A DNA stretch of 64,000 nucleotides from Paludibacteraceae bacterium (GCA_024401565.1 JAKSKU010000005.1:23329-87328); one strand, 5' to 3'. Shown: positions 52,801-62,678, numbered from the stretch's first letter. Numbers and translations are program-made. Notes: generated by a model from the sequence alone, not told the origin.

Positions 52801-55598
52801 AGTTTAACGCACAGCAGACTGAGCTCCATACATTTGTCGTCATCAAATACAGTATCTATGACGGTACGGTTTACAAACGGCAAAGAGAATACCCTAGAAA
52901 GCAGGTTGATTCCCATATAGGACACTGCTTTTGTGTCGGCCAAGGATTCTCCAAAGCACGACACAAGAAACGAACGGTGTTTGACAAAGTCAGACGAGAT
53001 CTTGCATCCTTCTTGCAATAATTCAGTAAGCGTCTCCAGCTTCCCTACTCCATCCCGCAATCTTATTTCTTTAAGAGGATGCTGGCTTGGCTGGCCGATT
53101 TTCTGCACAATAGCCGGCAAATGCTTATAGAGTTCTTCCTTGAACGCGTCCAATTGTTCCTTTCTGAACGAAGACAATTGGGTATTAATCTTAATATCAA
53201 GTGGCGCGACAGTATCGTGAGCGTCGTACTCACAGATACATTCATATAGAGAAAAGCCATCACGTCCCTTATCATTATGAAGAGAATCCAGATACCAGAT
53301 AAGCAACTGGCGTTTCTCAAACAATTGCTCCGACAACGAATTCTCGGGCACTCTTATATGCCTAGACAAGAGTGCCTTTTCTAATTGATTGAGTATATGC
53401 TTTCTCGTAACTTTGTTTGAATGCAGCTCCAGACAGAAAGGGCCGAGTCCTATCTTTTCCAAACGGTTTTGCACAACATTCAATGCAGCCATTTTTTCTG
53501 CCACAAACAAAACTCGCTTGCCTTTATACAGTGCGTTTGAAATGATGTTTGCTATAGTCTGCGACTTTCCCGTCCCCGGAGGACCATAAAGGATGAATGA
53601 CGATCCCTTACCCGCTTCCAATACGGCTGCCATCTGCGACGAGTCGACAGGCAACGGAACTGACATACTTTCCGGAGTGATACTTCTGTCATTTTCACTC
53701 AAATCAGCGGTAAGTGGCTGAGGAGTCCACGTCAGAGATCCATTTACAAGACTAGAAACAACAGAGTTTTCCAATAGTTTTTCTCTATTGGAATGAAGGT
53801 CTTTCCACATCATGAACTTATTAAACGAGAATGTGCCAAGCACACACTCATTTAACACTTCCCATCTGCTTTGTTTTTTTATAGCATCCCGGATACGGTC
53901 AAAGATCAGATTTACATCCACGCCATGATCGTCCGTCGGCAACGGATCAAGTCCACCAACCGTAATTCCAAATATCTGACGCAGATATTCGAACAAGGTC
54001 ATGTTCAACGAAATCTCCTCGTCTCGCTTTTTTATTTTATAACCCCAAGAACGAACAAATGTCACTGGCAACAAAAGAATCGGAGCATATCGTGGTTTGG
54101 GGCTGTTGCCCTTCTCATACCATTTCAGCAGACCTATAGCAAGATAAAGTGGATTTGATCCTGTCTCCTCTAATGATAATTCAGAACCCTGACTAATATT
54201 CCTCATCACGTTGCTATAATCATCGCCAAGTTTGGCAGTGTAAAGAATATCCTTTTTCAGATCTTTTTTGACGATCTCCCGACATTCTTGAGAGCAGGAA
54301 CGAATCAACACCTCTCCACTGGGGATTTCTATATCATCAGGAAACGGTCTGACGGAAAAAACTCTATCTTCCTGCAGACAATCCTCTACATTCCCTGCAT
54401 CAACAGAAATCAACTGTATGACTCTCGATCTAAAAGATAGATTCAGGAAAGAGTTTCTCAATGAAAAATCAAGCAGTTTGTATTCCCACAAATCAAATTT
54501 TCCTTTTTGGGAAACATTTCTTTTGCTAAGATCGTATGGCGTACGCTCTGCCACAGCAAGGCTTTGCGTCTGGTTGTCTACAGGAAGCAGCCATCTGCCT
54601 CCATCATTTATTCTTGTGGGCAATGGACGCACTCCTTCAAGTCGACATCGCATTATGTCGATGTACAGGCAGAAATCATCAGCATCCAAAAGATAACTCA
54701 TTGCTATCTCCTGAGCTTTCTCAAACGAAGAGTCACGCTTCGTGAATTCCACACAATCAACAACTGTCATTTCAGAAAATTCATCCGAACATTTCTTGCG
54801 GATAAAGGAGACGTCGTCCGACACACTGTGTTGCGCGCAAAGCTCATCTATCCATATCGCAAGAAACACACGTCCCGCAATGAAGACGACGCCGCTATAT
54901 ATCCCCACTGATTCTAGCGCAGACGCCATAAGCAACGTCAACTCCACACTATCTCCGGATTTGGTTTTTAAGAGATGATCCGCAAGAGTGATTTTTTGTC
55001 CTTGTTTTTCATAATCAGATGACGACGCTGCCACTTGTAAATTTTCATCCTGAAGAGCCGCAAAAACTGCCGCTATCTGCTGACGTACCGTTTGAGAGTT
55101 TCCATCCTGGTATCCAATGAAATTAGAAGATCCGCTTATCTGTTGCAATTTACCCGCAGATCTTAATATGATGTCTTTGATTGCCGGCTGTTCGGGCATT
55201 GAGAAAGACGCGAGGCATTGAGGTAGAATATCACTGCCCAGCCAATAGTCAAACCCCATAATCTCCAACTCAAAATCTGCTCGATAGATAGTTTCTTCAT
55301 TTGATGTGATTTTTATTTCAAACGACGATACTGTCTTTTCTGAAACGTTGACCAATCCATCAGCATCAAGAGAAATATTCAGATTAGAAATCTTAAGTGA
55401 TTTTTCATTTTTTAGAAGATCATAAACAATCGAACTTGTATCAAGCAAATAGGTGCCCGACACATGAATCTGTATGTTTTCTATATCCCGTCCTGTATTA
55501 TTGCTGATTTCTAAGTATCTGCATATCGGAATATGGTTGTGACACAAAGTGTAATTTACAGGATTTATATAATCAATAGATACAGACAGATCGATCAT
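49857..55598 (-). CDS. DUF4011 - SF1 helicase - Vsr-like nuclease - DUF3320 protein
   Basis: 1913 residues. An N-terminal beta region (about 1-130) precedes a transglutaminase-like stretch (about 170-250) where the usual Cys position reads SGDSVELTLL, so it looks inactive. DUF4011 follows (FDLWEYKLLDFSLRNSFLNL near 370). The SF1 helicase has Walker A YGPPGTGKSQTIAN near 670, DEASQMP near 1300, VVGDPRQMPPTSYF, and the C-terminal motif VAVSRARKEMMVYS. Residues about 1600-1690 look like an MTES_1575/Vsr-type nuclease (FKIDVAVKDP, ILLDGDVYRN), followed by DUF3320 (about 1750-1820). Helicase-nuclease proteins of this layout occur in defence islands. It stands alone, with a -7 box at 55648-55655. 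Confidence 0.87.
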   Translation of the reverse strand: MIDLSVSIDYINPVNYTLCHNHIPICRYLEISNNTGRDIENIQIHVSGTYLLDTSSIVYDLLKNEKSLKISNLNISLDADGLVNVSEKTVSSFEIKITSNEETIYRADFELEIMGFDYWLGSDILPQCLASFSMPEQPAIKDIILRSAGKLQQISGSSNFIGYQDGNSQTVRQQIAAVFAALQDENLQVAASSSDYEKQGQKITLADHLLKTKSGDSVELTLLMASALESVGIYSGVVFIAGRVFLAIWIDELCAQHSVSDDVSFIRKKCSDEFSEMTVVDCVEFTKRDSSFEKAQEIAMSYLLDADDFCLYIDIMRCRLEGVRPLPTRINDGGRWLLPVDNQTQSLAVAERTPYDLSKRNVSQKGKFDLWEYKLLDFSLRNSFLNLSFRSRVIQLISVDAGNVEDCLQEDRVFSVRPFPDDIEIPSGEVLIRSCSQECREIVKKDLKKDILYTAKLGDDYSNVMRNISQGSELSLEETGSNPLYLAIGLLKWYEKGNSPKPRYAPILLLPVTFVRSWGYKIKKRDEEISLNMTLFEYLRQIFGITVGGLDPLPTDDHGVDVNLIFDRIRDAIKKQSRWEVLNECVLGTFSFNKFMMWKDLHSNREKLLENSVVSSLVNGSLTWTPQPLTADLSENDRSITPESMSVPLPVDSSQMAAVLEAGKGSSFILYGPPGTGKSQTIANIISNALYKGKRVLFVAEKMAALNVVQNRLEKIGLGPFCLELHSNKVTRKHILNQLEKALLSRHIRVPENSLSEQLFEKRQLLIWYLDSLHNDKGRDGFSLYECICEYDAHDTVAPLDIKINTQLSSFRKEQLDAFKEELYKHLPAIVQKIGQPSQHPLKEIRLRDGVGKLETLTELLQEGCKISSDFVKHRSFLVSCFGESLADTKAVSYMGINLLSRVFSLPFVNRTVIDTVFDDDKCMELSLLCVKLKEKDSLYNELVPENRFEILEQDVMSLLKEWSEIKSKWFLPRYFASNNFVKKLSCFNKNISKGNVETILNKILSFQKLLKHCSGKEYIIKEYTGKELNTEELSSFLGELPDLKDCIDALSKKANIPMREICSLLKDAIGEETQDNLKAAASTYKKWEKLESEISEFAECSLPEDDFSTSVHTLFSRWNDNVSKLRQWQEWYDLRGRFIGLGLGAVIETIETEIVDPKSLADSFMKGLFKMLAERKMDDDQSLAAFEGVLFDQQVEMYKELTSQYQELSKMLLYERLSSKIPQVYYEAFYDLGKHINGLVAIGEVGLLVKNIRSGARGMTVRQLLESIPNLFPRICPCLLMSPMSVAQYIDLNQEKFDLVIFDEASQMPTCEAIGAIARGKSLIVVGDPRQMPPTSYFSVNSSEEYESIEDSESILKDCQELGIPSLQLNWHYRSQHESLIAFSNNEYYDGNLITFPSTDDQNKKVKFVKVDGIYEKGGTRFNKAEAEAIVNEVIRRLRNEELRKDSIGIISFSTAQQSLIEDILKVQINKYDLKEIAESMYEPIFVKNLENVQGDERDIILFSIGYGPDAKGKISMNFGPLNKEGGERRLNVAVSRARKEMMVYSTLTGSQINLNNTKSKGVEGLKHFLEYAEKGVLYASRKNHYSRVSPIAFHIAQALANKGFEVETGVGLSDFKIDVAVKDPRNKSNYLLGILLDGDVYRNTQTTRDREIVQPEILKHLKWNVVRVWSVSWFNEPVEVISRLVSLLTDLQNERGIEDTPIMIGSSEDVVIAEDFRVPASVILPNPKSKAAEYPDIDNYIVSSKQSVAIDALDEVVKQEQPIMFSLLCKRIATLSYMQKVSSNLRTEVSQALERSQLYQEKDRDNIVVCTDKSLLDNWDAYRPNNSDSANKRSIEDIPSVELAVVLLEVVEQNVSIEEDGLTLIAAKKMGFVRRGPNVDSAFQEVLQGLKKDGRLVERNGKLICGQPENK

Positions 55599-55647
55599 TG
55601 TTTTTTTGACTTATTATTTGGATTGTGGATTTGACATCATCTTCAAT

Positions 55648-55655
55648 CAAAGATA
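55648..55655 (-). promoter_or_regulatory. -7 box for the helicase-nuclease gene
   Basis: Minus strand reads TATCTTTG, 50 bases before the ATG at 55598. Confidence 0.5.
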
Positions 55656-55707
55656 ATGCTTTTTGCTTGAGCCACAATAAAGCAAAAGAAAAAAGAACAT
55701 ATAATTA

Positions 55708-55795
55708 TGTCCAACACACGCTTTTTCTTTATACCCAAATAAATCAAACATGGGTCCTTTGCAATCCTCATTTTGGACAACTGCTATATAATCTC
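55708..55795. repeat. Dispersed repeat, copy D
   Basis: TGTCCAACACACGCTTTTTC at the start and CCTTTGCAATCCTCATTTTG then GACAACTGCTATATAATCTCC at the end match copy A almost base for base, but the inner GCTCGCCC...AGGGCG core is replaced by ATACCCAAATAAATCAAAC. Confidence 0.75.
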
Positions 55796-56212
55796 CCCCC
55801 CAAAAAATAACATCACATGATACGATAGTAACACATTTGCGTTTATTTTTAAATTATCGTCATAAACATTTATTCTTTCTCAGGCGTTCTCTAAAGTAGA
55901 CCTTTTATCTAAATGCGTCAGCTATCTAAAAATATTATCTTATTATTTCACAATTAATTACTATGATTTGACTTATCATTTTGAATAAAAAGTACATGCC
56001 GTCTTCTGCCGTCAACCCCTTAATTTTTTTGTTCATCCGTCCTTTTTTGTTGACATTTTTTTACAAAACCAACATGGTGCGAAAGTCCTATTTTTTGGAG
56101 TAATATTAAGATAGACGTCTTTGACTTTGATCTATCTTTGCCAATGTAAACGGGGGACACAAAATAACCTGAACACACAAAAACGCATTCTTAACAATAA
56201 AACTTTACAATT
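55796..56212 (+). promoter_or_regulatory. Intergenic region and promoter of the small secreted protein
   Basis: 417 bases, AT-rich, no gene seen. A -7 box TATCTTTG stands at 56133-56140, 72 bases before the ATG at 56213. GCCGTCTTCTGCCGTC (about 55998-56013) is a short direct repeat. The rest shows nothing recognisable. Confidence 0.5.
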
Positions 56213-56521
56213 ATGATGACAACATTTTTCAAGACGATCTCAATCGCACTAGCATTCATCTTCACTCCAGTTTTAGCAAACGAGTTTGACGCCACTACAG
56301 TGGAGAAAACATACGTTAAATGCTCTATTAATGAAAACGGAGAAAGAGTACCTAACTATTTCGTTGTGGTCAACGGTATAGCTTACCAAACAGATTCCCG
56401 CACTTTTTTTGAAATCAAAAAGATAAAGGCAGACGAGAAGAAAAATATGGCCAACAATGAGGTCGCAAGAAACATGGAAAATGCAGAAACTACAAACAAC
56501 GAAGCATCAAAGATCAACTAA
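56213..56521 (+). CDS. Small secreted protein of unknown function
   Basis: 102 residues. Signal peptide about 1-22 (ALAFIFTPVLA). The mature part starts NEFDATTVEKTYVKCSINEN, contains YFVVVNGIAYQTD, and ends in an Asn/Glu/Lys-rich tail. No family recognised. It is flanked on both sides by dispersed repeat copies D and E. Confidence 0.6.
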   Translation: MMTTFFKTISIALAFIFTPVLANEFDATTVEKTYVKCSINENGERVPNYFVVVNGIAYQTDSRTFFEIKKIKADEKKNMANNEVARNMENAETTNNEASKIN

Positions 56522-56557
56522 GTCTGTTGGTTCAATTAACTATGGAGAATATTGCAG

Positions 56558-56618
56558 TTATCCAAAATGAGGATTTTTAAGGAGCAATGCATGATCCTTT
56601 TTGGACAACTCGTAATAT
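56558..56618. repeat. Dispersed repeat, copy E (partial, folded)
   Basis: TATCCAAAATGAGGATTTTT, GGAGCAATGCATGATCC and TTTTTGGACAACTCGTAATA recall the right end of copies A and D (TCCTCATTTTGGACAAC...TATATAA), here in both orientations so that the ends can pair as a hairpin. Confidence 0.6.
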
Positions 56619-56633
56619 AATTACTTTTGTTTT

Positions 56634-57926
56634 TCACAAACACCAAACTGCATATAATGGAACGGATTTAATCCCATTTTCAAATCCAAAATTCTTAGTT
56701 GAAATTCGTATGCTATACTCAGGTTGAAAGTGTTTGACAAAATAACTTAAACTCTTAGCTTTTACATTGTCATTGCTTTTAACCTCAATCGGAATAATAC
56801 TTCCATCAATTCTTGTGATAAAATCAACTTCCGCGTCTGATTTATATGTCCAATAATACAAATCCAATCCTTTACTTCTAAGTTGCATATCAACATAGTT
56901 TTCAGTAAGGCCGCCCAAGAAATTACTCATTAATGGATTTTCAGAATGAATATCCTCAATTAAAATTCTCTGACTCGCACTACAAAGACCTATGTCATTC
57001 ATATAAAACTTAAAATCAGTTAGGGATTTATACGACTCTAATGGCAACTGTATCTGTTCCACCCGATACACTTGATGTGCTATACCAGACAAGCATATCC
57101 ATTCTATTGCCGATTCAAATTCGCTTGCACGTCCTCCAGATTTAATCATCTTGTATTGAAATTTATGATTCTCCTTGGACAACTGCGTGCTTATATTCTT
57201 ATATACAATTTTTGTCTTAGGTATTTCACTTTGTTTATTATATTTGCCCATATCATTCATATATGCGGCCAAAATATCAGTTTGTTTGTCGACAACAAGA
57301 TTATAATTTTTAGTATTGACGTATGTAGCCACAACCTCTGGCATACCTCCAACAAATAGATATTCACGATACAACCGAATTGCTTTCTGATGAAAGGCTT
57401 CTTCCAAAGGTTTATTTGAATCAAAACATTTACGAATTTCTTCCAAAAGGAAATTCTCTCCACAAGCTTTTAGGAACTCTTCAAAATCCATAGGATACAT
57501 CTCCATGAATTTCACCTTACCTACAGGGAAAGAAATGTCACCCCTATTCACTGAAACTCCTAACAATGATCCTAATGCAATGATATGATACTCATTAGCC
57601 TCTTCACAAAAATATTTCAACGATGTGATTGCAGAAGGACATGCCTGCACTTCATCAAAAATAACTAAAGTTTGACCTTTTATAATCTCTCTTCGATAAT
57701 AACCAGATAATTTTCTGACAATTTCTTCAGGATTAAGTTCAGAGAAAAAGGACTCTAATGTTTTATCCTTTTCAAAGTTGAGATAAACACAATTTGAATA
57801 CTCCTTAGATGCAAATGTATTCACAATCCATGTTTTGCCTATCTGTCTTGCACCTTGAAGAATAAGGGGTTTTCTATCAGAAGAGTCTTTCCATTTCTTT
57901 AATTTATCTAAAATCTTGCGTTCCAT
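56634..57926 (-). CDS. AAA_14/DUF4143 ATPase with PD-(D/E)XK-like C-terminus
   Basis: 430 residues. Walker A GARQIGKT at 25-32, Walker B LVIFDEVQACP near 88-98, then VGKVKFMEMYPMDFEEFL and GGMPEVV, typical of the second Bacteroidota AAA_14 subgroup. The C-terminal DUF4143 part carries DAEVDFITRIDGSIIPIEVK near 375-395, a PD-(D/E)XK-type motif. It differs from the ATPase at 35397 in subgroup but shares architecture. Complete and alone, with a repeat array just upstream (57965-58038). Confidence 0.88.
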   Translation of the reverse strand: MERKILDKLKKWKDSSDRKPLILQGARQIGKTWIVNTFASKEYSNCVYLNFEKDKTLESFFSELNPEEIVRKLSGYYRREIIKGQTLVIFDEVQACPSAITSLKYFCEEANEYHIIALGSLLGVSVNRGDISFPVGKVKFMEMYPMDFEEFLKACGENFLLEEIRKCFDSNKPLEEAFHQKAIRLYREYLFVGGMPEVVATYVNTKNYNLVVDKQTDILAAYMNDMGKYNKQSEIPKTKIVYKNISTQLSKENHKFQYKMIKSGGRASEFESAIEWICLSGIAHQVYRVEQIQLPLESYKSLTDFKFYMNDIGLCSASQRILIEDIHSENPLMSNFLGGLTENYVDMQLRSKGLDLYYWTYKSDAEVDFITRIDGSIIPIEVKSNDNVKAKSLSYFVKHFQPEYSIRISTKNFGFENGIKSVPLYAVWCL

Positions 57927-57964
57927 GCTACATAAATTTTAGACAAAAATGCAAATTTTATATT

Positions 57965-58038
57965 AAAATCCACACTTTTTACTGTAGATTTTAAACCAAA
58001 ATCTACACTTTTTTAGAAGTTGTGTTTTTCTACACTTT
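57965..58038. repeat. Tandem array upstream of the second AAA_14 ATPase
   Basis: AAAATCCACACTTTTT at 57965 and AAAATCTACACTTTTTT at 57998 are 33 bases apart; a third, TTTTTCTACACTTTTTTT, follows at about 58025 with a shorter gap. GTAGATTTT (57984) and AAAATCTAC (57998) also form an inverted pair. The array begins 38 bases before the ATPase ATG and ends at the mutS2 stop region. Confidence 0.75.
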
Positions 58039-58047
58039 TTTTACCTT

Positions 58048-60480
58048 TTATCCCACTTCAACGACAGTGATTCCAGCACCACCGAAATCGACATGTTCAT
58101 CTCTGAAGCTCTTCACCTGTGGCATCGTTCTGAGATACTCACGGATGACCTGACGAAGCACTCCTGTACCAGTTCCGTGAAGAATACGTACAGTACCAGC
58201 ATCAAGCATAATCGCGTCTTCTATATAATAGCTGACCGCTTGCAAAGCTTCGTCCGCTCGCATACCACGCACGTCGATCTGCTGTTTGAAGTTCTTTGAT
58301 CGCTCATGCACAATGTCTGAATTGTTAGACGATACGATATTGAAACTGAATTTCTGCTGCTTTGGAGCTGCCTCCTGAGTCAGTTGGATATCCTTTAGTT
58401 TTACAGTAGTACGGAGATTACCCAACGCTACCACAGCGCTATTGCCGTTAATCTCAAGCACCTTGCCTTTCGCGCCACTACTCTTCAACTTCACACTGTC
58501 GCCAACCTGGATCGGTTTGTCCTGTTTCTGTTGCGGCTGATTTCCGTTCTTCTGCTGGCTCTTGGCATTGAGTTTTTCCACCTTCTTGGCAAACTCATCC
58601 TTCTCGTCACCATAGACAACATTATCCTTATACTGGGCCAACTCTTCACGAGCCTGACGCGTAGCATCCTTCTCCGCCTTTGCCTCCTTAATAAGCTTAA
58701 TAGTACGCTCGATTCTGGCATTGGCACCGTCGAGCAACTCTTTGGATTTAGCCTTCGCGTCGCTTAAGATTCTCTTGCGCTCTATGTTGATGCCGTTGAC
58801 ATCAGCCGTAAGTTTCTCCTCAAGTTCCTCGATATGTTTCTCTTTCTGGCGGATATTCTGACGTTTGTTCTCCCAATAACGCTTATCACGAACGATATCC
58901 TGGAGATACTTCTCCATATTCACGTAATCGTTGCCGACGATCTCTGTCGCGCGGGCAATAACGCTTTCTGGCAAACCAATCTTTCTGGCGATCTCAAGGG
59001 CAAACGAACTTCCAGGATTTCCTATCTCAAGACGGAATAGCGGACGCATCTCATGACGGTCGTAAAGCATCGCACCGTTGATGATGCCATCTGTATCTGT
59101 TGCAAACTGCTTAAGATTAGTGAAATGGGTTGTGATGACGCCGAACGATTTCTGACGGTTGAAATGGTCAAGCAACGCCTCAGCTATAGCACCACCAATT
59201 CGTGGCTCCGTACCGCCTCCAAACTCATCTATAAGCAGGATTGTCTTGGCATTACACTTTTTCGCAAACTCCTTCATGGAAGTCAAGTGCGAACTATACG
59301 TACTCAAATCATTCTCAATACTCTGCTCATCACCGATATTTATTAGGATATCGTTGAAGATTCCGACTTCACTGTCGGCATGCATCGGCACAAGCATTCC
59401 ACACTGAGCCATATACTGGATCAGTCCGACGCTCTTCAAGCAGACGCTCTTACCTCCTGCATTTGGTCCGGAAATAAGCAAAATTCTATTGTTTGAATCC
59501 AAACGGATATCAAGCGGCACAATCTCTTTGCCCGACGCCTGATGCGATAGGAAAAGCAACGGATGGATGGCATCACGCCAATCAATAATCTGCTCATTAC
59601 GCAGTTTCGGCATCACGCTGTTTGTCTTCAACGCAAACTGTGCCTTTGCTCTTGTAAAATCCACAACTGACAGATAATCAACTGAAAACAACAATTCATC
59701 AGTACGTGGACGCAATATCTCGGTAGTGAACTCTGTAAGGATTCTGACGATTTCTCGCTGCTCCTCAGCCTCAAGCTCGCGCAACTTATTATTAGCCTCA
59801 ACAATGATTTCCGGCTCGACGAACACCGTCTTACCTGTGGCTGATTCATCGTGGACAATACCACGTAGTTTCTTCTTGAAGAAAGGTGAGATAGGAATCA
59901 CAAGTCGGCCATCACGTACGGCTGGAGTCGTTCCCTTCTCCACAATTCCGTCTTCCACAGCCTTACGAAGGATAGACGTCATGTTTCTTGATATGCTTCC
60001 CTCCGTAGCCGCCTTCTCACGACGTATCTCACCGAGTTTGGATGACGCGGTGTCCTTTATCTGACCGTATTTATCCAGGATTCTTGCGATTGCACGTTGG
60101 ATGTCGGGAAATGTGAAGACATCTCTCGACAACTCCTGAAGATAATAATACGTACCCTCCTCTTGATTGGAAAAGAAACTGACAATGCTGCCGATTGCCT
60201 CGACAACACGGCTTAAGTCAAATAGTTCAGCCGGCTCAATAAAAGTGCCGACCACCTTTATTCTCTGGATTGCCTCACGGACGTCGTAGAATCCGTCGGT
60301 CGGGAAATCCTCTTCCTGAAGGATGCGGACAAACTCGTTAGTACGGTTTGCCTCCTCCAAGATTGTATCATAATTTGTAAGGAACGACATGCCGTCGACC
60401 TTCTCCTTACCCAAATCAGACAAGCATTCCGACTTTACCAAGTCGCGAATCTTGCCGAATGAAAGTTTGCTTTCTGTCAT
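58048..60480 (-). CDS. mutS2: Endonuclease MutS2
   Basis: 810 residues. MutS core with Walker [15 protein letters not shown] near residue 335 and Walker [15 protein letters not shown] near 415, a long coiled coil (about 520-650; Lys/Glu-rich), a KOW-like segment (about 665-705; [20 protein letters not shown]) and a C-terminal Smr nuclease domain (about 735-810; [37 protein letters not shown]). MutS2 lacks the mismatch-recognition domain; roles in recombination control and ribosome rescue are known in other bacteria. Its ATG overlaps the folE stop by 4 bases, so translation is coupled. Confidence 0.94.
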   Translation of the reverse strand: MTESKLSFGKIRDLVKSECLSDLGKEKVDGMSFLTNYDTILEEANRTNEFVRILQEEDFPTDGFYDVREAIQRIKVVGTFIEPAELFDLSRVVEAIGSIVSFFSNQEEGTYYYLQELSRDVFTFPDIQRAIARILDKYGQIKDTASSKLGEIRREKAATEGSISRNMTSILRKAVEDGIVEKGTTPAVRDGRLVIPISPFFKKKLRGIVHDESATGKTVFVEPEIIVEANNKLRELEAEEQREIVRILTEFTTEILRPRTDELLFSVDYLSVVDFTRAKAQFALKTNSVMPKLRNEQIIDWRDAIHPLLFLSHQASGKEIVPLDIRLDSNNRILLISGPNAGGKSVCLKSVGLIQYMAQCGMLVPMHADSEVGIFNDILINIGDEQSIENDLSTYSSHLTSMKEFAKKCNAKTILLIDEFGGGTEPRIGGAIAEALLDHFNRQKSFGVITTHFTNLKQFATDTDGIINGAMLYDRHEMRPLFRLEIGNPGSSFALEIARKIGLPESVIARATEIVGNDYVNMEKYLQDIVRDKRYWENKRQNIRQKEKHIEELEEKLTADVNGINIERKRILSDAKAKSKELLDGANARIERTIKLIKEAKAEKDATRQAREELAQYKDNVVYGDEKDEFAKKVEKLNAKSQQKNGNQPQQKQDKPIQVGDSVKLKSSGAKGKVLEINGNSAVVALGNLRTTVKLKDIQLTQEAAPKQQKFSFNIVSSNNSDIVHERSKNFKQQIDVRGMRADEALQAVSYYIEDAIMLDAGTVRILHGTGTGVLRQVIREYLRTMPQVKSFRDEHVDFGGAGITVVEVG

Positions 60481-61091
60481 CTGTTGACGGTGATCAAACT
60501 GATAAACTCTTCTCTTGTCTTTGCTGTCTCAAACACACCTGTGAAATCGGATGTTGTAGTGACTGAGTGCATCTTCTGCACACCACGCATCTGCATGCAC
60601 ATGTGTTGAGCCTCGATAACAACCATTACGCCAAGAGGCTCCAACGTCTCCTGAATGCAATCTTTGATCTGTGTTGTAAGACGCTCCTGGATCTGAAGTC
60701 GACGCGACAGAATCTCCACCACGCGCGCGATCTTGCTCAATCCTGTTATCTTGCCGTTAGGAATATAAGCCACGTGGACCTTGCCGAAGAACGGAAGCAT
60801 GTGGTGCTCGCATAACGAATAGAAATCGATATCACGTACGATCACCATCTGGCTGTAGTCTTCCTCGAACACAGCGCTCTTCAAGACGTCACTTGGATCG
60901 ATTTTGTAACCGTAAGTCATAAACTGCATAGCCTTAGCCACTCTCTCCGGAGTCTTTAGCAATCCCTCACGGTTGACATCCTCACCCAACAGCTCAAGCT
61001 CCTTTCTTACGAGAGGAGCCAGTTCAGCTGTCAAATCCTTGCTGGGATACTTAGCGATATCCCATGGTTTTATCTCTAAATCTTCGTTCAT
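60477..61091 (-). CDS. folE: GTP cyclohydrolase I
   Basis: 204 residues. Zinc ligands and active site in [17 protein letters not shown] near residue 92, [20 protein letters not shown], and the third zinc Cys in [11 protein letters not shown] near 163. Converts GTP to dihydroneopterin triphosphate, the first step of folate or tetrahydrobiopterin-type synthesis. It follows the upstream secreted-protein gene with no gap and overlaps mutS2. Confidence 0.96.
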   Translation of the reverse strand: MNEDLEIKPWDIAKYPSKDLTAELAPLVRKELELLGEDVNREGLLKTPERVAKAMQFMTYGYKIDPSDVLKSAVFEEDYSQMVIVRDIDFYSLCEHHMLPFFGKVHVAYIPNGKITGLSKIARVVEILSRRLQIQERLTTQIKDCIQETLEPLGVMVVIEAQHMCMQMRGVQKMHSVTTTSDFTGVFETAKTREEFISLITVNR

Positions 61092-62033
61092 TTACTTCTT
61101 TGCCTTAAAACTCTTTGCAGCGGCCTGGAATTTCTGCAGATACATATCATATTCCTGGTTTGCCTTAGATGTGAAGCAATAATACTTGCCCGCTGTGAAG
61201 ACAACCATGGCGTATGACTTCGACTTCACCTCACCGTTGGCAGTCTCAGTGATGAAATACTCGTAGCCTGGCAATCCGTTCACCTCGACAGCGTTGTCTG
61301 ATGTTATAGTCTCATTGTCCGAAATCAACGCTTTTACCACCTCTGTGGCGAACATCTTCTGCTCCTTTGCCTTTACAGCGTCTTCATTCATCAACACCTT
61401 GAAGTAAACCAATCTGCCTGTGGCCTGCTCCTTTGCGAAATCACCCGACTCACAGAAAGCCACAAGTGTGGATCCCTCTGGCTGAGCAAAAAATCCCTGG
61501 TTCTCTATACTGTAAAGTGAATTCTCAAAAACAGGGCCGTCCGACAACTCCGACGGATCAAGGAACACAACTGACAAAAGTGCCTCCTTTGCCTGCTCGA
61601 TTACAGCCAAATCACTGTTTGGAGTAACAGCTGTCAACATTACAGAACCGTTGTCCTCAGGCATGACTAGGGATGTGATGACGCGGTCATTATCAGCCTT
61701 GCTCACCAAATATAGCTCCATATCGTTGATATAGACAAACTCGTTAGTCTGGTAGCCGGAGATGAAATTCTGGAACGTCACCTTTAGCAACTCATTGTCG
61801 CTCGAACCATCTAGCACCATGTTAAGATGCGAAATGCTGATGCTTGAACGCTTATCCGCATTTCTGAAAGCGGTTCCGTTATCTGTAAGTTCGTAACCAG
61901 CAGGAGGTATGATCGCATACGAATAGTTGTCAAACTTCTTGTGGTCAGCTGTCTTTTCGTTGTTCTTGTCAATCTTGGCAGACGCTGTAAACAATGTAGC
62001 TATAGCGGCCGCAACTGTAATAAATCTTTTCAT
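61092..62033 (-). CDS. Secreted or periplasmic protein of unknown function
   Basis: 313 residues. Signal peptide MKRFITVAAAIATLFTASA, then a mostly beta mature protein (YAIIPPAGYELTDNGTAFRN, ISISHLNMVLDG, YYCFTSKANQEYDMYLQKF). The pattern of strands with a final helix recalls PsbP/DUF-type periplasmic proteins, but I do not recognise the family. Third in a four-gene operon: 15 bases after the SPOR gene and touching folE. Confidence 0.7.
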   Translation of the reverse strand: MKRFITVAAAIATLFTASAKIDKNNEKTADHKKFDNYSYAIIPPAGYELTDNGTAFRNADKRSSISISHLNMVLDGSSDNELLKVTFQNFISGYQTNEFVYINDMELYLVSKADNDRVITSLVMPEDNGSVMLTAVTPNSDLAVIEQAKEALLSVVFLDPSELSDGPVFENSLYSIENQGFFAQPEGSTLVAFCESGDFAKEQATGRLVYFKVLMNEDAVKAKEQKMFATEVVKALISDNETITSDNAVEVNGLPGYEYFITETANGEVKSKSYAMVVFTAGKYYCFTSKANQEYDMYLQKFQAAAKSFKAKK

Positions 62034-62048
62034 ATATGTTAGTCCTTT

Positions 62049-62624
62049 TTATTTCTTTTTAGCTGCTGTCTTCGGTGCAGAAGCTGGTGCAGGTGCCGAC
62101 GCTTCCACAGACGCTGGCTCCTTCTTCACGTATCCTGGCTCCAACGTAACGTCTCTAACATCATCATCCTTGACGATCAAGATCTCCGAGCCCAACTCTG
62201 GGAAATCCTCACGAAGTCTCTTCGCCATCACAAGAGCGTCGGCATGAGTACGGTAGTCGCCCACACGTAGCTTCCAGAATGGAGATGTGAAACTGATATA
62301 TGTTGTAAGATCCTCATACTTCTCCTTTAGCTTCTTCTCTCTTGCGTAAGCCTCGTCTTTCGACTTCTTCTGGTTGTTGTCCATATACACCTGGATTCTG
62401 TAGCCAGAAAAAGTGATGTATTTCTTAGTCTCGTTCTCCTTGATCTTTCTGTTAACCAAAAGATTAACCTTCGGATTCTGCTGCAATTTCACAGTACCGT
62501 AGCCTGGCTGTGTTTTAGCCAAGTCCTTGAAAATATCCTCGTGTTTTGCCTTCTGCGACTGTGCCGACACTGCGAACGCAAGCATAGTCAACAATATAGT
62601 CAAATAAAATCTTATTCCTCTCAT
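62049..62624 (-). CDS. SPOR-domain protein
   Basis: 191 residues. Signal peptide about 1-21 (LTMLAFAVSAQ). Residues about 72-150 form a SPOR domain (GYRIQVYMDNNQKKSKDEAY, FWKLRVGDYRTHADALVMAK), which binds denuded peptidoglycan at division sites. The tail is Ala/Pro/Lys-rich. First gene of the operon SPOR - secreted protein - folE - mutS2. A minus-strand -7 box TACCTTTG lies at 62650-62657. Confidence 0.88.
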   Translation of the reverse strand: MRGIRFYLTILLTMLAFAVSAQSQKAKHEDIFKDLAKTQPGYGTVKLQQNPKVNLLVNRKIKENETKKYITFSGYRIQVYMDNNQKKSKDEAYAREKKLKEKYEDLTTYISFTSPFWKLRVGDYRTHADALVMAKRLREDFPELGSEILIVKDDDVRDVTLEPGYVKKEPASVEASAPAPASAPKTAAKKK

Positions 62625-62649
62625 AATCTAGAAGTTCACATTTATGCCA

Positions 62650-62678
62650 CAAAGGTATAAAAAAATTTGCTATTTTTG
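62650..62678. promoter_or_regulatory. Divergent promoters of the SPOR operon and prfA
   Basis: Minus-strand TACCTTTG (62650-62657) lies 26 bases before the SPOR gene; plus-strand TATTTTTG (62671-62678) lies 46 bases before prfA. The two -7 boxes are 13 bases apart, so the polymerases would compete. Confidence 0.5.
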
